A model generated the notes under the pieces. It made no database searches, was not told where the DNA came from, and saw only the letters and a list, made by a program, of their open reading frames with translations. A DNA stretch of 64,000 nucleotides from Eutreptiella sp. 'Long Island Sound 2002' (taxonomy: Eukaryota > Euglenozoa > Euglenophyceae > Eutreptiales > Eutreptiaceae), in NCBI GenBank assembly GCA_964036045.1, contig OZ038387.1:13950420-14014419 (forward strand), in the 5' to 3' direction. Positions 31,700 through 43,590 of this stretch are shown here, piece after piece (position 1 is the first letter of the stretch; the number at the start of each line of letters is the position of its first letter). Position numbers and translations under genes: made by a program.

Positions 31700-33369
31700 C
31701 CGAAGCATATCGCATGCACGTCGGTACAGATTTCCTAAAATTGCCACCAGTAACCGGACAATATTGGTCTCTCTTTCAATGTTCTGTGCTGGGCACCGGT
31801 GGTACATGTGTACCAGAGCACTGCGTTTCATCACAACCTTGAATTTGCCCCAGCATTTCCAGCGTATCAATGTTCGTTTTTTGACAGCCTTTTGGTGGTG
31901 ACACTTGGGTGGAAGACGAGCAGATGCATGTGGGCAGGGGGAGGAGCAGACCTGAGGCAGCCCCTCAACAAGCGAGCAGGAATTCAAATATGTTGCGTTT
32001 CAAATTTACAGGGTGTCCTGAATTGTGTGGTGGCATAGTGGCATGTCAAGGATGGGCAAACCTTCAGTCCCAGGTCACAACACATGTCATAGGGCCTGCC
32101 CTAGGCTTGCCCTTGCAGGACACACTGTGGCTGCTTAGGTTGTACTGCCTTCATGTCGCTATACACGCAATTCCAGCCTGTGCAGCATCGAGGACGATTC
32201 TTACCATCCGGGCGTTGGCAACTTCAGTAGCACATGAATGTGCAACCGCACATTCATCATTTCCAGCTTGGGGAACTGGGAAAGGATGCCAAACAATAAA
32301 AAAGGATCAAATGCATGGAGTGAATGTGTTTGCAAGCTATGCTTTGCAATAATTACCGCCATCTCAAAACAGCTACTGTAAGCATGTGGTATTGTAGGTG
32401 AATACAAATGTCTGCAATTCTGATGACAATTCCTGGATTAAGGGTATGGGATACAGAAGGGGTGCAGGATGCCAGAGTGTTGATAGCCTGATGAAATCCG
32501 TTTGGTGGTTGAAGTCCAGCTATTTGTGCAACAATTTCCAATCCCTTCCCTTGTCAAAGCCATGACAGAATGGCCAGAAGAAAATACTTCTAGGTGGCGC
32601 TGTTTTGACAAGGCATCAAATCTATCTGTCATGTACATAGAAAGGAAGGAATATACGTACCCCCCCCCCTTGTAATAGCTGCGCAAAAGTCCCAAATTCA
32701 TACGGTCCCTGCGCCTACTGTAGCTTGGACAAGGGTGTAGACACCCAGGTTCAAAAAGAGAAGATTGCACGGTAATCTGGTGCCAGAAAGGAGAATATTA
32801 TGCACAGATATCCCCAAAATCAGAGCTGTGTGGGTTCATTGGGCAAACACTCACAACAAATGTGTCCATGACTCTATGTAGCTGGCAAATTCGTCACCAA
32901 ACCCATGTCTTATGTGGCTGCACTACATTGGTACCCCCACTCCCCCTGGGGGAATGTTTGCCCGGCGCGCGCCCGGCGCGTACCCGGCGCGCTACCTTTC
33001 TATTAACTATCCCGACTTCAGCCCCAGATATACCCTCTGATGGAGAAGGCCCCCCCCAATAGACCATGATGGACTACGCACCTTCCCTACAAAGCACGTT
33101 GCATGATTAGGCAATAGCTGTGAATTCAACAACTCCAAATGTCATTTGTATTGTACTTAACAAACGGTACTTTGCCTTTACCTTTCCCATGGATTTCGCT
33201 ATGGTAATAAGTCCCCAAGCCGCAAGCGGTTTGGACGGCGTTTCTGCCTCACGTCACAAGAACGAAGCGCAAACTCAGCATTGGCTACATCATCCCTTCC
33301 TTCTCAGGGGCCCAAAGTTGGGCGGAATGGCTACATCACCCCTGCTTTATGGGGGTACCCATGGTGCCG
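31700..33369. other. No gene seen; GCGCGC motif at about 32955
   Basis: Short frames only. The motif GCCCGGCGCGCGCCCGGCGC at 32958-32977, followed by CTACCTTTCTATTAACTATCCC, matches the block at 38290-38345. Confidence 0.4.
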
Positions 33370-33665
33370 AGAAATCAACCTAGTAAGGAGTGGATGTGGT
33401 GGAAACCAGCAAAAAATTGGATGAAAATGGGTGAAACTGGGTGAGAATCCAAATATACCACATCCCAAATGTGAAAGAAGCATCAAAATACCCGCTGTCA
33501 AACAGCAATAATGCCCATAGTATCACAAAGCATGGGGTTCTAGGATGGCTAGACGTGCAAATAGTTGCACTGCGCGCACACTGCACTTAGTCACCCCCTA
33601 AAAGGTCACCGGTGGGGCACGGGTCAAAAAAGATGCCCGGCGCGTGCCCGGCGCGCTAACGCTCC
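33370..33665. repeat. Repeat shared with 24130-24330, plus GC-rich motifs
   Basis: From GTGGATGTGGTGG to CACTTAGTCACCCCC this aligns with 24128-24330 with many small differences. It ends in two GC-rich motifs, TTGCACTGCGCGCACACTGC (about 33565) and GCCCGGCGCGTGCCCGGCGC (about 33634). Confidence 0.6.
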
Positions 33666-33671
33666 CCCACA

Positions 33672-33905
33672 GTCCCTGCGCCCAGTGTAGCTTGGCCATA
33701 AAAAGCGGAAAGTTCAGCGATAGGTCCCCACCGACAGACCTACGCCCTCTCATTCAGTGCATTCCCAGGCATGGCAGCGAAGCCGCCGTCACAGTTCATC
33801 CACAAATACGGCGCCCACTGTAGCTTGGCCATAGAACAGTGGAAAGCTCAGCAATAGGTCCCCACCGACAGACCTATGCCCACTGTAGCTTGGACAAGGG
33901 CGTAG
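33672..33905. repeat. Two 70-bp units plus a partial unit
   Basis: GTAGCTTGGCCATA followed by TAGGTCCCCACCGACAGACC occurs at 33687-33742 and 33820-33875, spacing 133 bp. A third start (CACTGTAGCTTGGACAAGGG) at 33883 also matches 32716-32735. Confidence 0.65.
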
Positions 33906-34082
33906 CTATTACAAGGGGGAGGGGGGTGCAAAGAAAGATTTTGCCATGGGGAATTGTGGCAAAAGGGCGAAAATACCCATATCTACAGAACTGTTAGTGT
34001 CAACAATTCGCCTGCAAACAAAACACTCCCTTCTCAGAAACCTGTTTTTTTGTCGGCTGACCTTCTTTTTTTTGTCCGGACC

Positions 34083-34245
34083 AAGATGAGCTGGCATAGC
34101 CTGTTCACTGTATGTTACTCAACACAACCTCTCGGAACCAAGGTTCAGAGCTATCCAGTTCTAAAATGATCCCACAAATGACTGTGGTACCGGATCTGAT
34201 GCACAGTGACGATTAGCTGAATCTGAAACCAGGTTCTGCAGTGGA
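34083..34245. repeat. Dispersed repeat R4, copy 1
   Basis: Aligns with 39984-40148 at about 80 percent by eye (shared words CTCGGAA, CAAGGTTCA, GACTGTGGTA, GATTAGCTGA). A weaker relative is at about 36150-36245. Confidence 0.6.
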
Positions 34246-34730
34246 AGACTTGCCACGCCTGCTACGGCTTCCCAGTGTGCAGAGAGTTCTCAAACTCCTC
34301 GGAACGTCGGCTAAGAAAACTCCAACTGGGCAGCTCCGACTTGATCCCAAGAGTTATCCAGTACAATACAGTGAGCAGGCTGCGCCAACTCGCTTGGTCT
34401 GCCCCCACGAAGAAAGAAGGTCAGCAAACAAAAAAAGGGTCACGCCCACTCAACTGTGGCTTACACTCCGCCGTCTTTTTCTGTCTAGAGTTTTTTTTGT
34501 TCATCTGCCAATCCAATGTACAGCCCCAGGAGGGGAGTGGAATCATGGCTGTGCCACGGTCCGTAATGGTCTGACATGCCGGTCTGTCCGAGGCGTTAAG
34601 AAACCATCCCCGGGATTTCCGGTATTGGTACATTCAACCATCAGGGTGTGCCTCTTGGCCACGCGTCACTATGACGCCATTCATGAGATATGTCGAATAT
34701 GTCTCGCTGACTCACATCTCTCTGCTCTAT

Positions 34731-34774
<44 letters not shown>

Positions 34775-36335
34775 CTTTGTCACCCACACCCTTATTTTGT
34801 GCCCCCCGCTTGTCCTCCTGTGCTCTCTCTGCCTCCACTCTCACCCTTCTACAGCCCACGCCCGTTGCGATTCCCACTGCCTTTTTCTGTCTAAAGTCTT
34901 TTGTGCCACAGAGGGAGCAGCCCCGGAATCAAGTACATGCTGAAAGCGATATGGTACACATCTGAGACTTCAGCACACACCATCTGATATTCACCGCACG
35001 CATGCACAATCGAGCACAGTCAGAGACTGGCACATCAGAAGAAAATCAAGGGTAGACCTTTGTGACCTGGGGCCAAGGAGAGCTTGGTCAAGTACCAACA
35101 TGGGACAAGACAGACCATTGCTGCAGTCAAGAAATCATGACTTAGGACCAAGGGGTCCCCAGGCTGGTCACAACAGAAGGGGAGGCAAATATCCCTGTTC
35201 TCAGAAACCACTTCAGGTGCTGGGCATTGACATGAGGCCAAATCACAGGTTTGGGTCCATGGTCGCAATAACGAAGGATTCAGACTGACATACACTGCAC
35301 TGGAGGTAAATTTTCTAAGGAGTGCTGGGCAACATGCAGATGCACATATTCGCAGCACCCCAAAAAAGGCACAATGCCTTTTATCCAGTGGTCAAAATGC
35401 AGTACAGCAGGCGCGAGAAAAGAGACACAAAAAGCAACATGACAATGACCTCAAAAAGCAACATGACACTAACCTCAAAACCACATCTTTTTTTCCAGTC
35501 ACTCTTGTGTCGGGGTGTGCACTAGAGAGAGACCTGGCAAAATATGTTGAGCGGACTCGCTGGTATCAGCAGCACATAATGAGTGGCCCATCAAGGCCAG
35601 ACAAGTCTCGAGGGCTCATAGCAGCAAATGCAGATGCACAGGCCTGAAGCACTCGAAACACACGTGGACCCATTTTTTCAATGGTTGCCTACAGTGGAGA
35701 AAGGAACAAAAAGGAGGGAACATAGAAACAACAGACGGCCAAAAAAAACGCTTTTCTGAAGGCACTCAACTGTCATAAAGGGATTCCAGAAGTGTTTAAA
35801 GTCCGGAGGATCCCTCTTCCTAGACCAAAACTGTAAGCCTAGCACAGCAGGATCAGGGCCCAGGCACAGACAGGTGGTGTAGGGAAAGCAACCCCCAACC
35901 TCATCCTGTCTCTCATCTGCAAGAATGCAGGGGGCGCATTATAACATGCTGAAGGCCACTGGCTTCAAAATTCACACTCAGTTGCAACACCAAACAAATT
36001 GATCCAGCCAATACACAGGGGTGGGAGACCTTCCTTTTTTTAGAGGGCCATGAATTCATTCAACTGCTGCTCAAACTGCGAGATTCATACCATTGCAGCA
36101 AACCAATCGGTCATGTTCAAATGCCCTGCTTTTTTTGGAGGGGGGGCGGGGGGGGGCTCCAGGCCAGGTAAGCTGGCGAAGTCCAACCAGATGGTACTTG
36201 AAAAAACATTTAGAATCAAGGGTCAGAGCTGTCTGATGCGACAATAGTCCCCAAAAGGGGTGGAAGACAGAGGGGTTGACAAACACACCTTCTTCAGTAG
36301 CGTCGCGCACCACCTGTCATTGGATCCAAACCCTT
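34246..36335. other. No named gene; CT-rich microsatellite inside
   Basis: The longest frame (34241-34894, plus) has 217 codons but its second half is Leu/Ser from the CT repeat. The first half shows no domain. Short T and A runs occur throughout. Confidence 0.4.
34731..34772. repeat. (CT)n microsatellite
   Basis: About 20 near-perfect CT units with one CCC interruption. Confidence 0.95.
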
Positions 36336-36339
36336 GAAA

Positions 36340-36660
36340 ACGGCACCAGGGTCAGAAGAAAGAACTTGGATTCAGAAACCCCCCCCCCCGAATACAAGCA
36401 AGCACCAAAATAAAAGCAAGCATGCCTGCTTCTATTTTTGAGGTCTGGAATATAAGCGAGCTTGGCAAAATGGCGACCCCATAGGCAAGAGAAAAAACAG
36501 AGAAAAGAGGCATCCACTTCCGCATGTTCTGCTACGCCTTCATTTGATTCTGCACTATTGCTGCCTGTGTCCTCAATATCTGTTGCAGCCTCATAAAAAT
36601 CCCAAACAACCACCTCATCCTCCTCTCGGGCGGGTGCGATGTCATCATAAAAGAAATGGG
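36340..36660 (-). CDS. Acidic coding remnant or exon
   Basis: The minus strand reads an acidic segment, REEDEVVVWDFYEAATDIED followed by TGSNSAESNEGVAEHAEVDA, with protein-like composition over about 50 codons. It then passes into a hydrophobic and Cys-rich part that looks non-coding. Neither a start codon nor splice sites can be fixed. The neighbours are repeats. Unknown function; it may be an exon of a mobile-element protein. Confidence 0.25.
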
Positions 36661-36771
36661 GTCATTGGTGTGAGGGAGAGCCATTTTTCTGCAGTGAAAA
36701 CAGGGGGTGTTCGGAATATCCGCAAGCAAAATTTATAAGCAAGCAAAGAAATATAAGCAAGCGCTTGCGTA

Positions 36772-37016
36772 CCTTCCCCCCCCTATGTCCATCCCCCCCC
36801 AAGGGACGACGGTTCCCCCCCACCCCGGGGGGAGGGGGTGAACCGTACACCACTCCCGACCAGCCAATTCTAGTATAACCCAACTAAAAATTTTCTTCAG
36901 CGCCTTCGGCGCCTGTGATTTCCTATTGATTTCTTATTGTTCATGGGCCAAGTGACGGTTCCCCCCCTGGGGGGGGGGATGGACACGGGGGGGGGATGGA
37001 CACGGGGGGGGGAAGG
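36772..37016. repeat. Clustered C and G runs
   Basis: C runs of 8-9 at about 36776-36785 and 36793-36801, then G runs interrupted by ATGGACAC (GGGGGGGGGATGGACACGGG repeated twice, 36970-37014). The C and G clusters are complementary across about 200 bp and could pair. Confidence 0.8.
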
Positions 37017-37982
37017 TATAATTGGAGGGAGGGTTTACTGCATCTGTGCGAAGAGAACCATCCGTCCCTGTGTTCACATTTAGACTGTCTGCCAATAGTG
37101 AGACAAATGAGACAAAAAAAATGCAGAACTGTGGAATGGGAGCATTAGACAAATGGCTTCAGGTACCAATAGTGTTCCAAGCAAACTGCCTTCGCAAGAA
37201 GGTACAATAAGGCCATATGTTGGTGCCCCGGCCAGGCCAATCCATCATAGGCTAAAGGAAGAGAAGAGGGGTGAATGACGGTATGGCAGCCCACATTCCT
37301 TCCTCACAGATTTCCAAGCTCCAGTATATATCCATGCTAAGGGTTGTTGGCGAGGGTTGGTGCTCTTGACCAAAAAAGGTATCTTTTTTTAATTGGAACC
37401 ACCTTCTGCAAGAGTTGATGGACCAATCCTTCTTGAAAGCACCCTGGTTGTCATCAGCTCTGTCTCAATACATGCATAATCAAGAATGGCTGAGCTGTCC
37501 TGCTTTCTTCTTCTTTTTTTTTTTGCAACAGGCCTGTGCTGAGTAGCGATAAGGCTCTCGGGTTCACAACCCGGTCTCTGCATCAGTGCTGCAGGGCGCA
37601 GTACAGTCACCCGATACATCGTGTGGCCGGAAGGCAAACCTGAATCTGTGCCTGCAGAGAATACTAATGCATGGTAGTGCATTGGGTACTGCCACGCCGA
37701 AGCAACCCAAAAGTGCGGGGGTTCATGAATTCATCAGATATGCATTGGAGTTCTTACTTGTGTACTTGCATATGCGACGGTGATACACATACATGTCTGC
37801 GGTCCTCTAGTTGTAAATTCAGGCAAGCGGTAGGGCAGTCCACGTGCCGGGTTAGTGATCTCAACAGTGCGGCTGAAGTACAGGCAACGGGGGACAATTT
37901 ACTGACCTGACTGTCACCCCACACTTGCTCTGGATGCTTGGTGGAGGCCGGGGGTTCGCAGGGGGGGTTTCTGGCGGCGTGC

Positions 37983-38010
37983 TGCAGCGGCTGCGCAGCC
38001 GGCTGCAGCC
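37983..38010. repeat. Near-perfect GC-rich palindrome
   Basis: CTGCAGCGGCTGCGCAGCCG followed by GCTGCAG reads almost the same on both strands, with one unmatched base. It could form a strong hairpin or cruciform. Confidence 0.7.
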
Positions 38011-38075
38011 CTGAAGACCCGAGTTCGATGGCTGAGCTGTCCTGCTTTCAGGCCAACTTGTAGTCAGGAAAACCA

Positions 38076-38345
38076 TTTTTTGGCTGACTCAAGGTGTTCA
38101 ACTTGGAGATGGGCATCCCATGTGTATAATACACTGCATCCCTTGGAAGCCCTGGGTCCAAAAGAAACAACCCCTGGCTTGCAAGCATTCACTTTGAGAT
38201 GCTCTCTAGTGTGGCAGGTATTTGCCAGCCCAATGTGTGCACTAATGTGTGTTCAGAAAATATGCACAGTCACATGCTCTGCCCCTTGGGGGGCTGTTTG
38301 CCTGTTGCTGCACGCCCAGCGCGCTACTTTTGTATTGTCTATCCC
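38076..38345 (-). mobile_element. LINE-A tail fragment joined to a GCGCGC motif block
   Basis: A short poly(A) on minus (T run 38076-38081) is followed by TGGCTGACTC and a diverged copy of the LINE-A tail to about 38270. A block then follows at 38290-38345 with CCCAGCGCGCTACTTTTGTA, shared with 32952-33010. The 5' limit is unclear. Confidence 0.45.
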
Positions 38346-38482
38346 AACTGTAACCCGGATTTACCCTCCCCTAGAGGAGCCCCCCAAGTCGACCAGAGTG
38401 GACCGCAAACCTTCCCTACAAAGCACGCTGCACAAGGCGAAATAGATAATTTCAACATCAATGTGTATTACTCATGTATAAG

Positions 38483-38722
38483 CTAACAAACAATTTGTTC
38501 CCCACAAGTGTGGGCATCAACACACTCATCACAATAATGTTCGTGGCACTCACCACAAGCTGTGATGGTGCCCACAGGAATTGGAATGTTTTTCATTCCT
38601 TTAGCATGCATCCTCTGTCGGCATTGTGACTTGGGGTGTATGACAGATATGGTAAGGACCGCATTCGTTGCATGGGGAATGCAATGGAAAGCAAGGCCAC
38701 AGGCTGATAACCGCCACCTCAA
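38483..38722 (-). CDS. Small Cys/His-rich frame, zinc-finger-like
   Basis: The C-terminal half reads ACGECHEHYCDECVDAHTCG, a C-x2-C-x4-C-x2-C-x3-H-x-C array that could bind zinc like a B-box or ZZ-type finger. The N-terminal half has no feature. Other Cys-rich frames follow downstream of it on the plus-strand map (38865-39325 minus), which may mean a broken larger Cys-rich protein. A chance pattern cannot be excluded at 79 codons. Confidence 0.25.
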   Translation of the reverse strand: MRWRLSACGLAFHCIPHATNAVLTISVIHPKSQCRQRMHAKGMKNIPIPVGTITACGECHEHYCDECVDAHTCGEQIVC

Positions 38723-38729
38723 CGATTAC

Positions 38730-39983
38730 ACTTACAAACCTGAGCACAGAAAGATCTGCCGCGCCATGTGGGGTACAAGTAAACTTTGGGGCCACACCCG
38801 TGAATCCACAGCCATTCCACAGGCAATGAAACCATCACTAATGTCAGTTGCTCAACATCAAAACTTACAGTCTCAACTCAACACACAGAGTGACACGTTG
38901 CGAAACAAATATGCTGTTCAATATACATTGGGCAGAGAGCCCCCTGTGCCCCCTGTGCATGGCAAAAATGCATCTGATGGCATGTTGCAGGCATTTCCAA
39001 TGTAGCATATACCCCTGTGATGAGGGCATGTGGCACGTACACCTCTGCGACGGACGAGGCATGTCGCAGCTGTGGGCCCTGCTGCAAAGAGCCCTACAAC
39101 TGAGTAGGCTTGGGACGACACTTTGACAATGCAGATTAGTCGCCCCTCAAGTGCACACTGAGCACATACCATGTTCTGCAAAGCTTCACCACTGAAGGCC
39201 AGTTGGGTAGTATGTAGCACAGCCAGTGTCCAGTACCATGCCTTCTGTGTGACCTGGTTGCCGGAAAACAGGAGGGGGGTCAAAATCACTGACGGCAACC
39301 ACCAGGGAAGCACTGGCATGTGCAATTATAGTGTTGGGGAATCCCCATGAGCTCCGCTAGGCTCACATATTAAACTCCCACCCCTTGTGTCATCATACAT
39401 GACAAAAATACTGGGCATCCAAAGCATAGGACACGGCAGTGCTGAGGGAATCCAAAAAATCCGGGGCTGACATTCAGGACTTCGGGCGACCCAGAGGGCC
39501 AGCAAATGGGAAACTTATATCACATGCATGATGAAAGGGGTGGGAGCATTGGCCTGGCAAGCCAGCCCGAAGGCACTCAAGAAGACCTCACAAACAAGGG
39601 CCAGAGCTGGTCTGCGCTGCAACTAACCAGGACAAGGCATGGTGGACTTGCATGGCACGCATCCAGCACCAGCTGTACCTGAGCCCTCATCATGTGTAGT
39701 GCAGTGTTTGTGGGGAAGTCTTCCTTGTGGAGTGCTGTCTCCTGTGTTGAGTGTGTGTCAAGAAGGACAAATTTGCCTGCAACAAATACACACTTTGATC
39801 CCGTATCAATGATAAAACTTGATCCTATGGCTATGTTAGATCGCGTTTTCTCAAAACCTTGTGACAACCAATGGTGGGTCCTGGATACATGCCCGGAGGC
39901 CGGGTACAGCAACAGCAACTGCATGCACATTGCATGCATATTTGGAAAAATCCAGTAGGTATCTATCTTGTTTTTATCCAGAC
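38730..39983. other. No named gene; Cys-rich minus-strand frames
   Basis: Frames at 38918-39325 and 39577-39939 (minus) are Cys and His rich but show no known spacing. Low support. Confidence 0.3.
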
Positions 39984-40148
39984 CAAGGGTGCTGGCGTAC
40001 CCTGTTCATCATATGGTACTCGAGACAACATCTCGGAATCAAGGTTCACAGCTGTCCAGTGCTATGGTGATCCCACATATGACTGTGGTAGCGGATCTGA
40101 CACGTAGTGAGGATTAGCTGAGTCTGAAACAAGGTTATGGAGGAAAAC
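39984..40148. repeat. Dispersed repeat R4, copy 2
   Basis: Partner of 34083-34245, same orientation. Confidence 0.6.
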
Positions 40149-41250
40149 CCGTGAAGTATGTATCATGCCCATCCAGGACAAACTACAACCACAAACCCCT
40201 GAGATGCTTGTTGCTGCATGCCCTGAGAAACCTGTTGTTAGAGCCTAGCTTGTCTGACAACCACTGCCTGGTGGGATGGCGTTTTCGTAAAGACTAAAGG
40301 TGGTGGTCAGACAGTGGAACATTGCTGGCCGTTGCAAAACGGAGAGGGGGCAGGGTGTGCTTCACACACTCTGTGCAACCTCGGGACATGTCCAACCATG
40401 CAGTGTGGAATTACAATCAGTGTGATGCGACTGCACGGATTTGGAGATGTAGCGGTGTGCATACACATTGAGGCAGTGAAATATGCTGATGTGGTGTACC
40501 AGCACAATTCTCACAAGCCTAGCCGAACCCTAAGAAGAAGCCAGGATCATTGACATGCACAAAATCACACAGATACCTAGCCCCACCACCGAATCAGACG
40601 CTGTGTGAAGGGTTTGTGTTGTCTGTTGCTTGCGCTGTGCAAGTTTACAGCCAAATTCGTCGTTGTGCAGAAACTTTCTTTGACCCTGAGACAGGCCTGG
40701 TGGGTGAAGGCCACAAACGTAGAGGAAGCGTTTGCCCTGCGTAGCCTGTGTGCTCCTTTGGACAAACATCCCAGGGGTTTAACCCAACCGCTTTCCCCAC
40801 GGCCACCTACCGCGAAGGTGGTCCTTCTTTTTCCAGGTTGGCAAGGACTTCAATGGAGAGGCAAAAATAACAACCATGCTGGACCCCTGACATCTGACTG
40901 GGACCAGAGGCAATTGTGACCCTGCCATCGATGGACCGCCTGATGAGAGCCTCATGGCCGAATAGCTCACATACCGTAATACCCCTAAATCCTCTGCCAC
41001 CTGGTGTGCAATGAACATGGGCACAGTTGCTGGATGTGATGGAGCTTGTGGGGGAATAATCGAAACCTTCTGTCCTGTGGAGCGCACATAGATGACGTAG
41101 CCGCTGTGAAACCTTTTTTCTTTTCTTCTCGTTTCTTTTGAGACGGAATCTTGAAAATTTTGACTGCCCGACTGTTTTTGTAAAGAAATGACAGCACTCA
41201 GCAAATACCCCAGCCTCATACCCCCCCCCCCCCCGTGTCCAAGAACCAGC
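40149..41250. other. No named gene; long minus frames
   Basis: Minus-strand frames at 40779-41516 (245 codons) and 40807-41289 (160 codons) overlap in two registers, so at most one is real. I see no domain in either. A poly-C run lies near 41221-41234. Confidence 0.3.
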
Positions 41251-41254
41251 AATG

Positions 41255-41343
41255 TTTGACCGCGGAACCAGGGGTTGGTTCTTGCGCACACTTTTCCCCC
41301 TAAATTTGACCGCGGAACCAGGGGTTGGTTCTTGCGCACAGCC
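41255..41343. repeat. Repeated hairpin motif, two copies
   Basis: TTTGACCGCGGAACCAGGGG followed by TTGGTTCTTGCGCACA occurs twice, 52 bp apart, and a third time at 41773-41807. GAACCA and TGGTTC in it are self-complementary around GGGGT, so each copy can form a small hairpin. Confidence 0.8.
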
Positions 41344-41772
41344 GTGGGCAACCCCGTACCGCGGAAAAAAAATTTTCCGGCGCGTTGCGCCGGGACATGC
41401 GTGCCCTCTCCTTTCCCACAGTTAACCACGTTGACAAATGAACACCAAAGGAGTGAATCGCAGCTGACTGGGCTGTAGTGTGCCTTCCAACGTGCATGGG
41501 ATGATCTACTGTTCAACTGGCTGAGACGTGAAACCCTTCTTGCTGTGATACACCATCCTGAATTCCTGTCTGTGGTGCTTCAGGGAAGGGGTCGAGAGCA
41601 GGGGGGAGGGGTTTAAGGGGTATGTGCGCCTGTGAGTGACTGATAGGTCCCCCCTGATGGGGGGACCCATAGTAACACACATGAAATGATGTCCTGCACA
41701 CCTGAATAGCTGTCCTACATCCACCAGAAACATGAAAACCCCACTACCCTGGTAAAAAAAGTGATGCGAGAA

Positions 41773-41807
41773 TTTGACCGCGGAACCAAGGGTTGGTTCT
41801 TGCGCAA
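41773..41807. repeat. Repeated hairpin motif, third copy
   Basis: Same motif as 41255-41343 with one change (CCAAGGGTTGG); a G run follows at about 41826. Confidence 0.75.
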
Positions 41808-41809
41808 GG

Positions 41810-42585
41810 TGGTTCTTGGACACGGGGGGGGGGGGTATGTGTATATACTGCGACATACTCTGGACCCGACAGTGTGAGTGTGGAGTGTGCTGCAAGAGCA
41901 GGTGGGAACGTACGCACCAGCAAGCGGCTGCTGTATAGCTTCTTTCGTATTTCGCCAGAATGAGTCCGAAGGGCAGAAAGGATGCCCAAAAGCTCCCATC
42001 ACTGGTTGAAAGACCAAAATAATGTACCCCCCTCCCTCAGGCGAGTACAACACGAAAATCCCAAAATTTGACAGAGACAACACCTAGCGTTGTTTTGACA
42101 AGGAGGGAAAATGGGACAATGGCTCTAAAAGTTGCGGAAACAACACCGACCGTTGTTCTGACACGGGTGCGCACATTGAAACACATTGCTTCACTCATAT
42201 TGAGTAGCCACAGCATACCACTACCCCAAGCACATATGTATGCCCCACCAAGGGGAAAGAAGTGTGACATGGCTGCTGTGCAGCTGAGACACGTATGTAC
42301 CAACATATGCTAATGTCCGCAAACCTGCTCAGCCAGTATCCCCATTTGTTGTGCACTCCTCCCCAACCCAGCAAAATCAATGGATGGTGAAGAACACCAC
42401 GTCTTCCCCAGATGGAAGAAACATTGGCGATGCACCAATTCACACATATTTCATTCAAAGGTGGTTTCTGTACCAGACAGACGTCCACCACCGCCTGCTG
42501 GAGCAAATTAGGTCAGCAAAGTGCATACTGATCCCAGACAATGCCTTATTCTATCATACAATGACCATTAAATCGACGGCGAAAA
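41810..42585. other. No gene seen
   Basis: A 42-bp word with ACAACACC...CGTTGTTNTGACA occurs twice (about 42079 and 42139). Short frames only. Confidence 0.4.
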
Positions 42586-43206
42586 TCACCACATACTCAG
42601 GTCTTTAGAACGTCCTTGCACAGCATGCAAACTGTGCATGCAGCCCATGCATCCTTGTTTCTGAAGCCCTGGCAAAAAATATCCCATAACATGCATTGAA
42701 AATGGAATTGCCGCTTGGATACCTGAAACGTAAAAAACTCCCTGCTGTTTCCCCGCCTGGATGGAGGTATGCAGAAGCAATGCGCAATTCTTTGATTCCT
42801 CCACTGCTGCAAGTGCTTCATTTCCATCTCCTTTTGGCGTTGTTATTGATGGTGCATGGAACAGCTTGCGGGCTTTTGGAACAGTGTTTCCTGGTCCATT
42901 CAGGCTGAAAAAGCAATTCACACCAGCCACAAAAGCACAGAAATGATGCCACACTGATAAGACCTTTGGTGCCTTGGCAAGATCGTTTTTTTGGAGTGCC
43001 AACGTGGCAAGCAGTGCCAAGTAATCGGGAACAACCTGGCATTGGGGGCATTTCTGCACAGTGTGGGCACAGCGCGGGCACAGCATCCAAAGTAAGTTAG
43101 CTCTCCTGTGACCACCCTGAAAACCACCCATCAGATCGAGATCGAGTGATGGGTGAGCAGTGAGGTGGTGAATTGGAACTTGGGATGGCGGAGGAGATAA
43201 AGTCAA
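42586..43206 (-). CDS. Unassigned 206-codon frame beside SH3-like cassette 3
   Basis: The frame has a Cys pair array near its start (LCPRCAHTVQKCPQCQ) that could bind zinc, then a mixed hydrophobic body with KGDGNEALAAVEESKNCALL and a Cys-rich end. No family is recognised. It lies directly downstream on the same strand as the SH3-like peptide (43432-43097), overlapping it in another frame, so both may come from one mobile-element protein. Confidence is low because shadow frames overlap. Confidence 0.25.
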   Translation of the reverse strand: MTLSPPPSQVPIHHLTAHPSLDLDLMGGFQGGHRRANLLWMLCPRCAHTVQKCPQCQVVPDYLALLATLALQKNDLAKAPKVLSVWHHFCAFVAGVNCFFSLNGPGNTVPKARKLFHAPSITTPKGDGNEALAAVEESKNCALLLHTSIQAGKQQGVFYVSGIQAAIPFSMHVMGYFLPGLQKQGCMGCMHSLHAVQGRSKDLSMW

Positions 43207-43590
43207 TCTTCGAGTGCCAATTCATCACCTTCACCGCATCTTGATAATATTGCAAATGAACGAATCTTTCTATTGCAGTCTCAACCACTCTGACAGGAAC
43301 TCGAACGTTGGAGCCGGTGTAGAACACCCTATTTCCAATACTGAGATCCACGGAGAATGAGAGAGCGGGTCTAAGGAGATGAGGTGCAACATATGACATC
43401 TTGCAGCAGGCAATATGACAATTTATCACCACATTTGGCGGAACAACACAATGGCTGAGGAACCGCTGCAGTATTGAGGAAAACAGGTCAAAAATAGCCT
43501 ACTTTTCGCACAGAGTGTGCACTGCGCGGGCACAGCGCACAGTGCACTGCGCGGGCACAGCGCACAGTGCGCCCCCCTTGATTTGTTCTT
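43045..43590 (-). repeat. SH3-like cassette, copy 3
   Basis: The minus frame 43432-43097 reads FSVDLSIGNRVFYTGSNVRV, then PVRVVETAIERFVHLQYYQD and KVMNWHSKIDFISSAIPS, aligning with copies 1 and 2. GC-rich motifs flank it: GCACAGTGTGGGCACAGCGC at about 43056, and a duplicated block CACTGCGCGGGCACAGCGCA at about 43529 and 43549. The arrangement motif-peptide-motif is the same as at 24405-25085. Confidence 0.55.

Noticed and set aside
37540-37600. Hairpin TCGGG-TTCACAA-CCCGG that resembles a tRNA anticodon or T arm
   Set aside because: No matching acceptor stem, D arm or second arm at tRNA spacing, and A- and B-box-like words are too close together.
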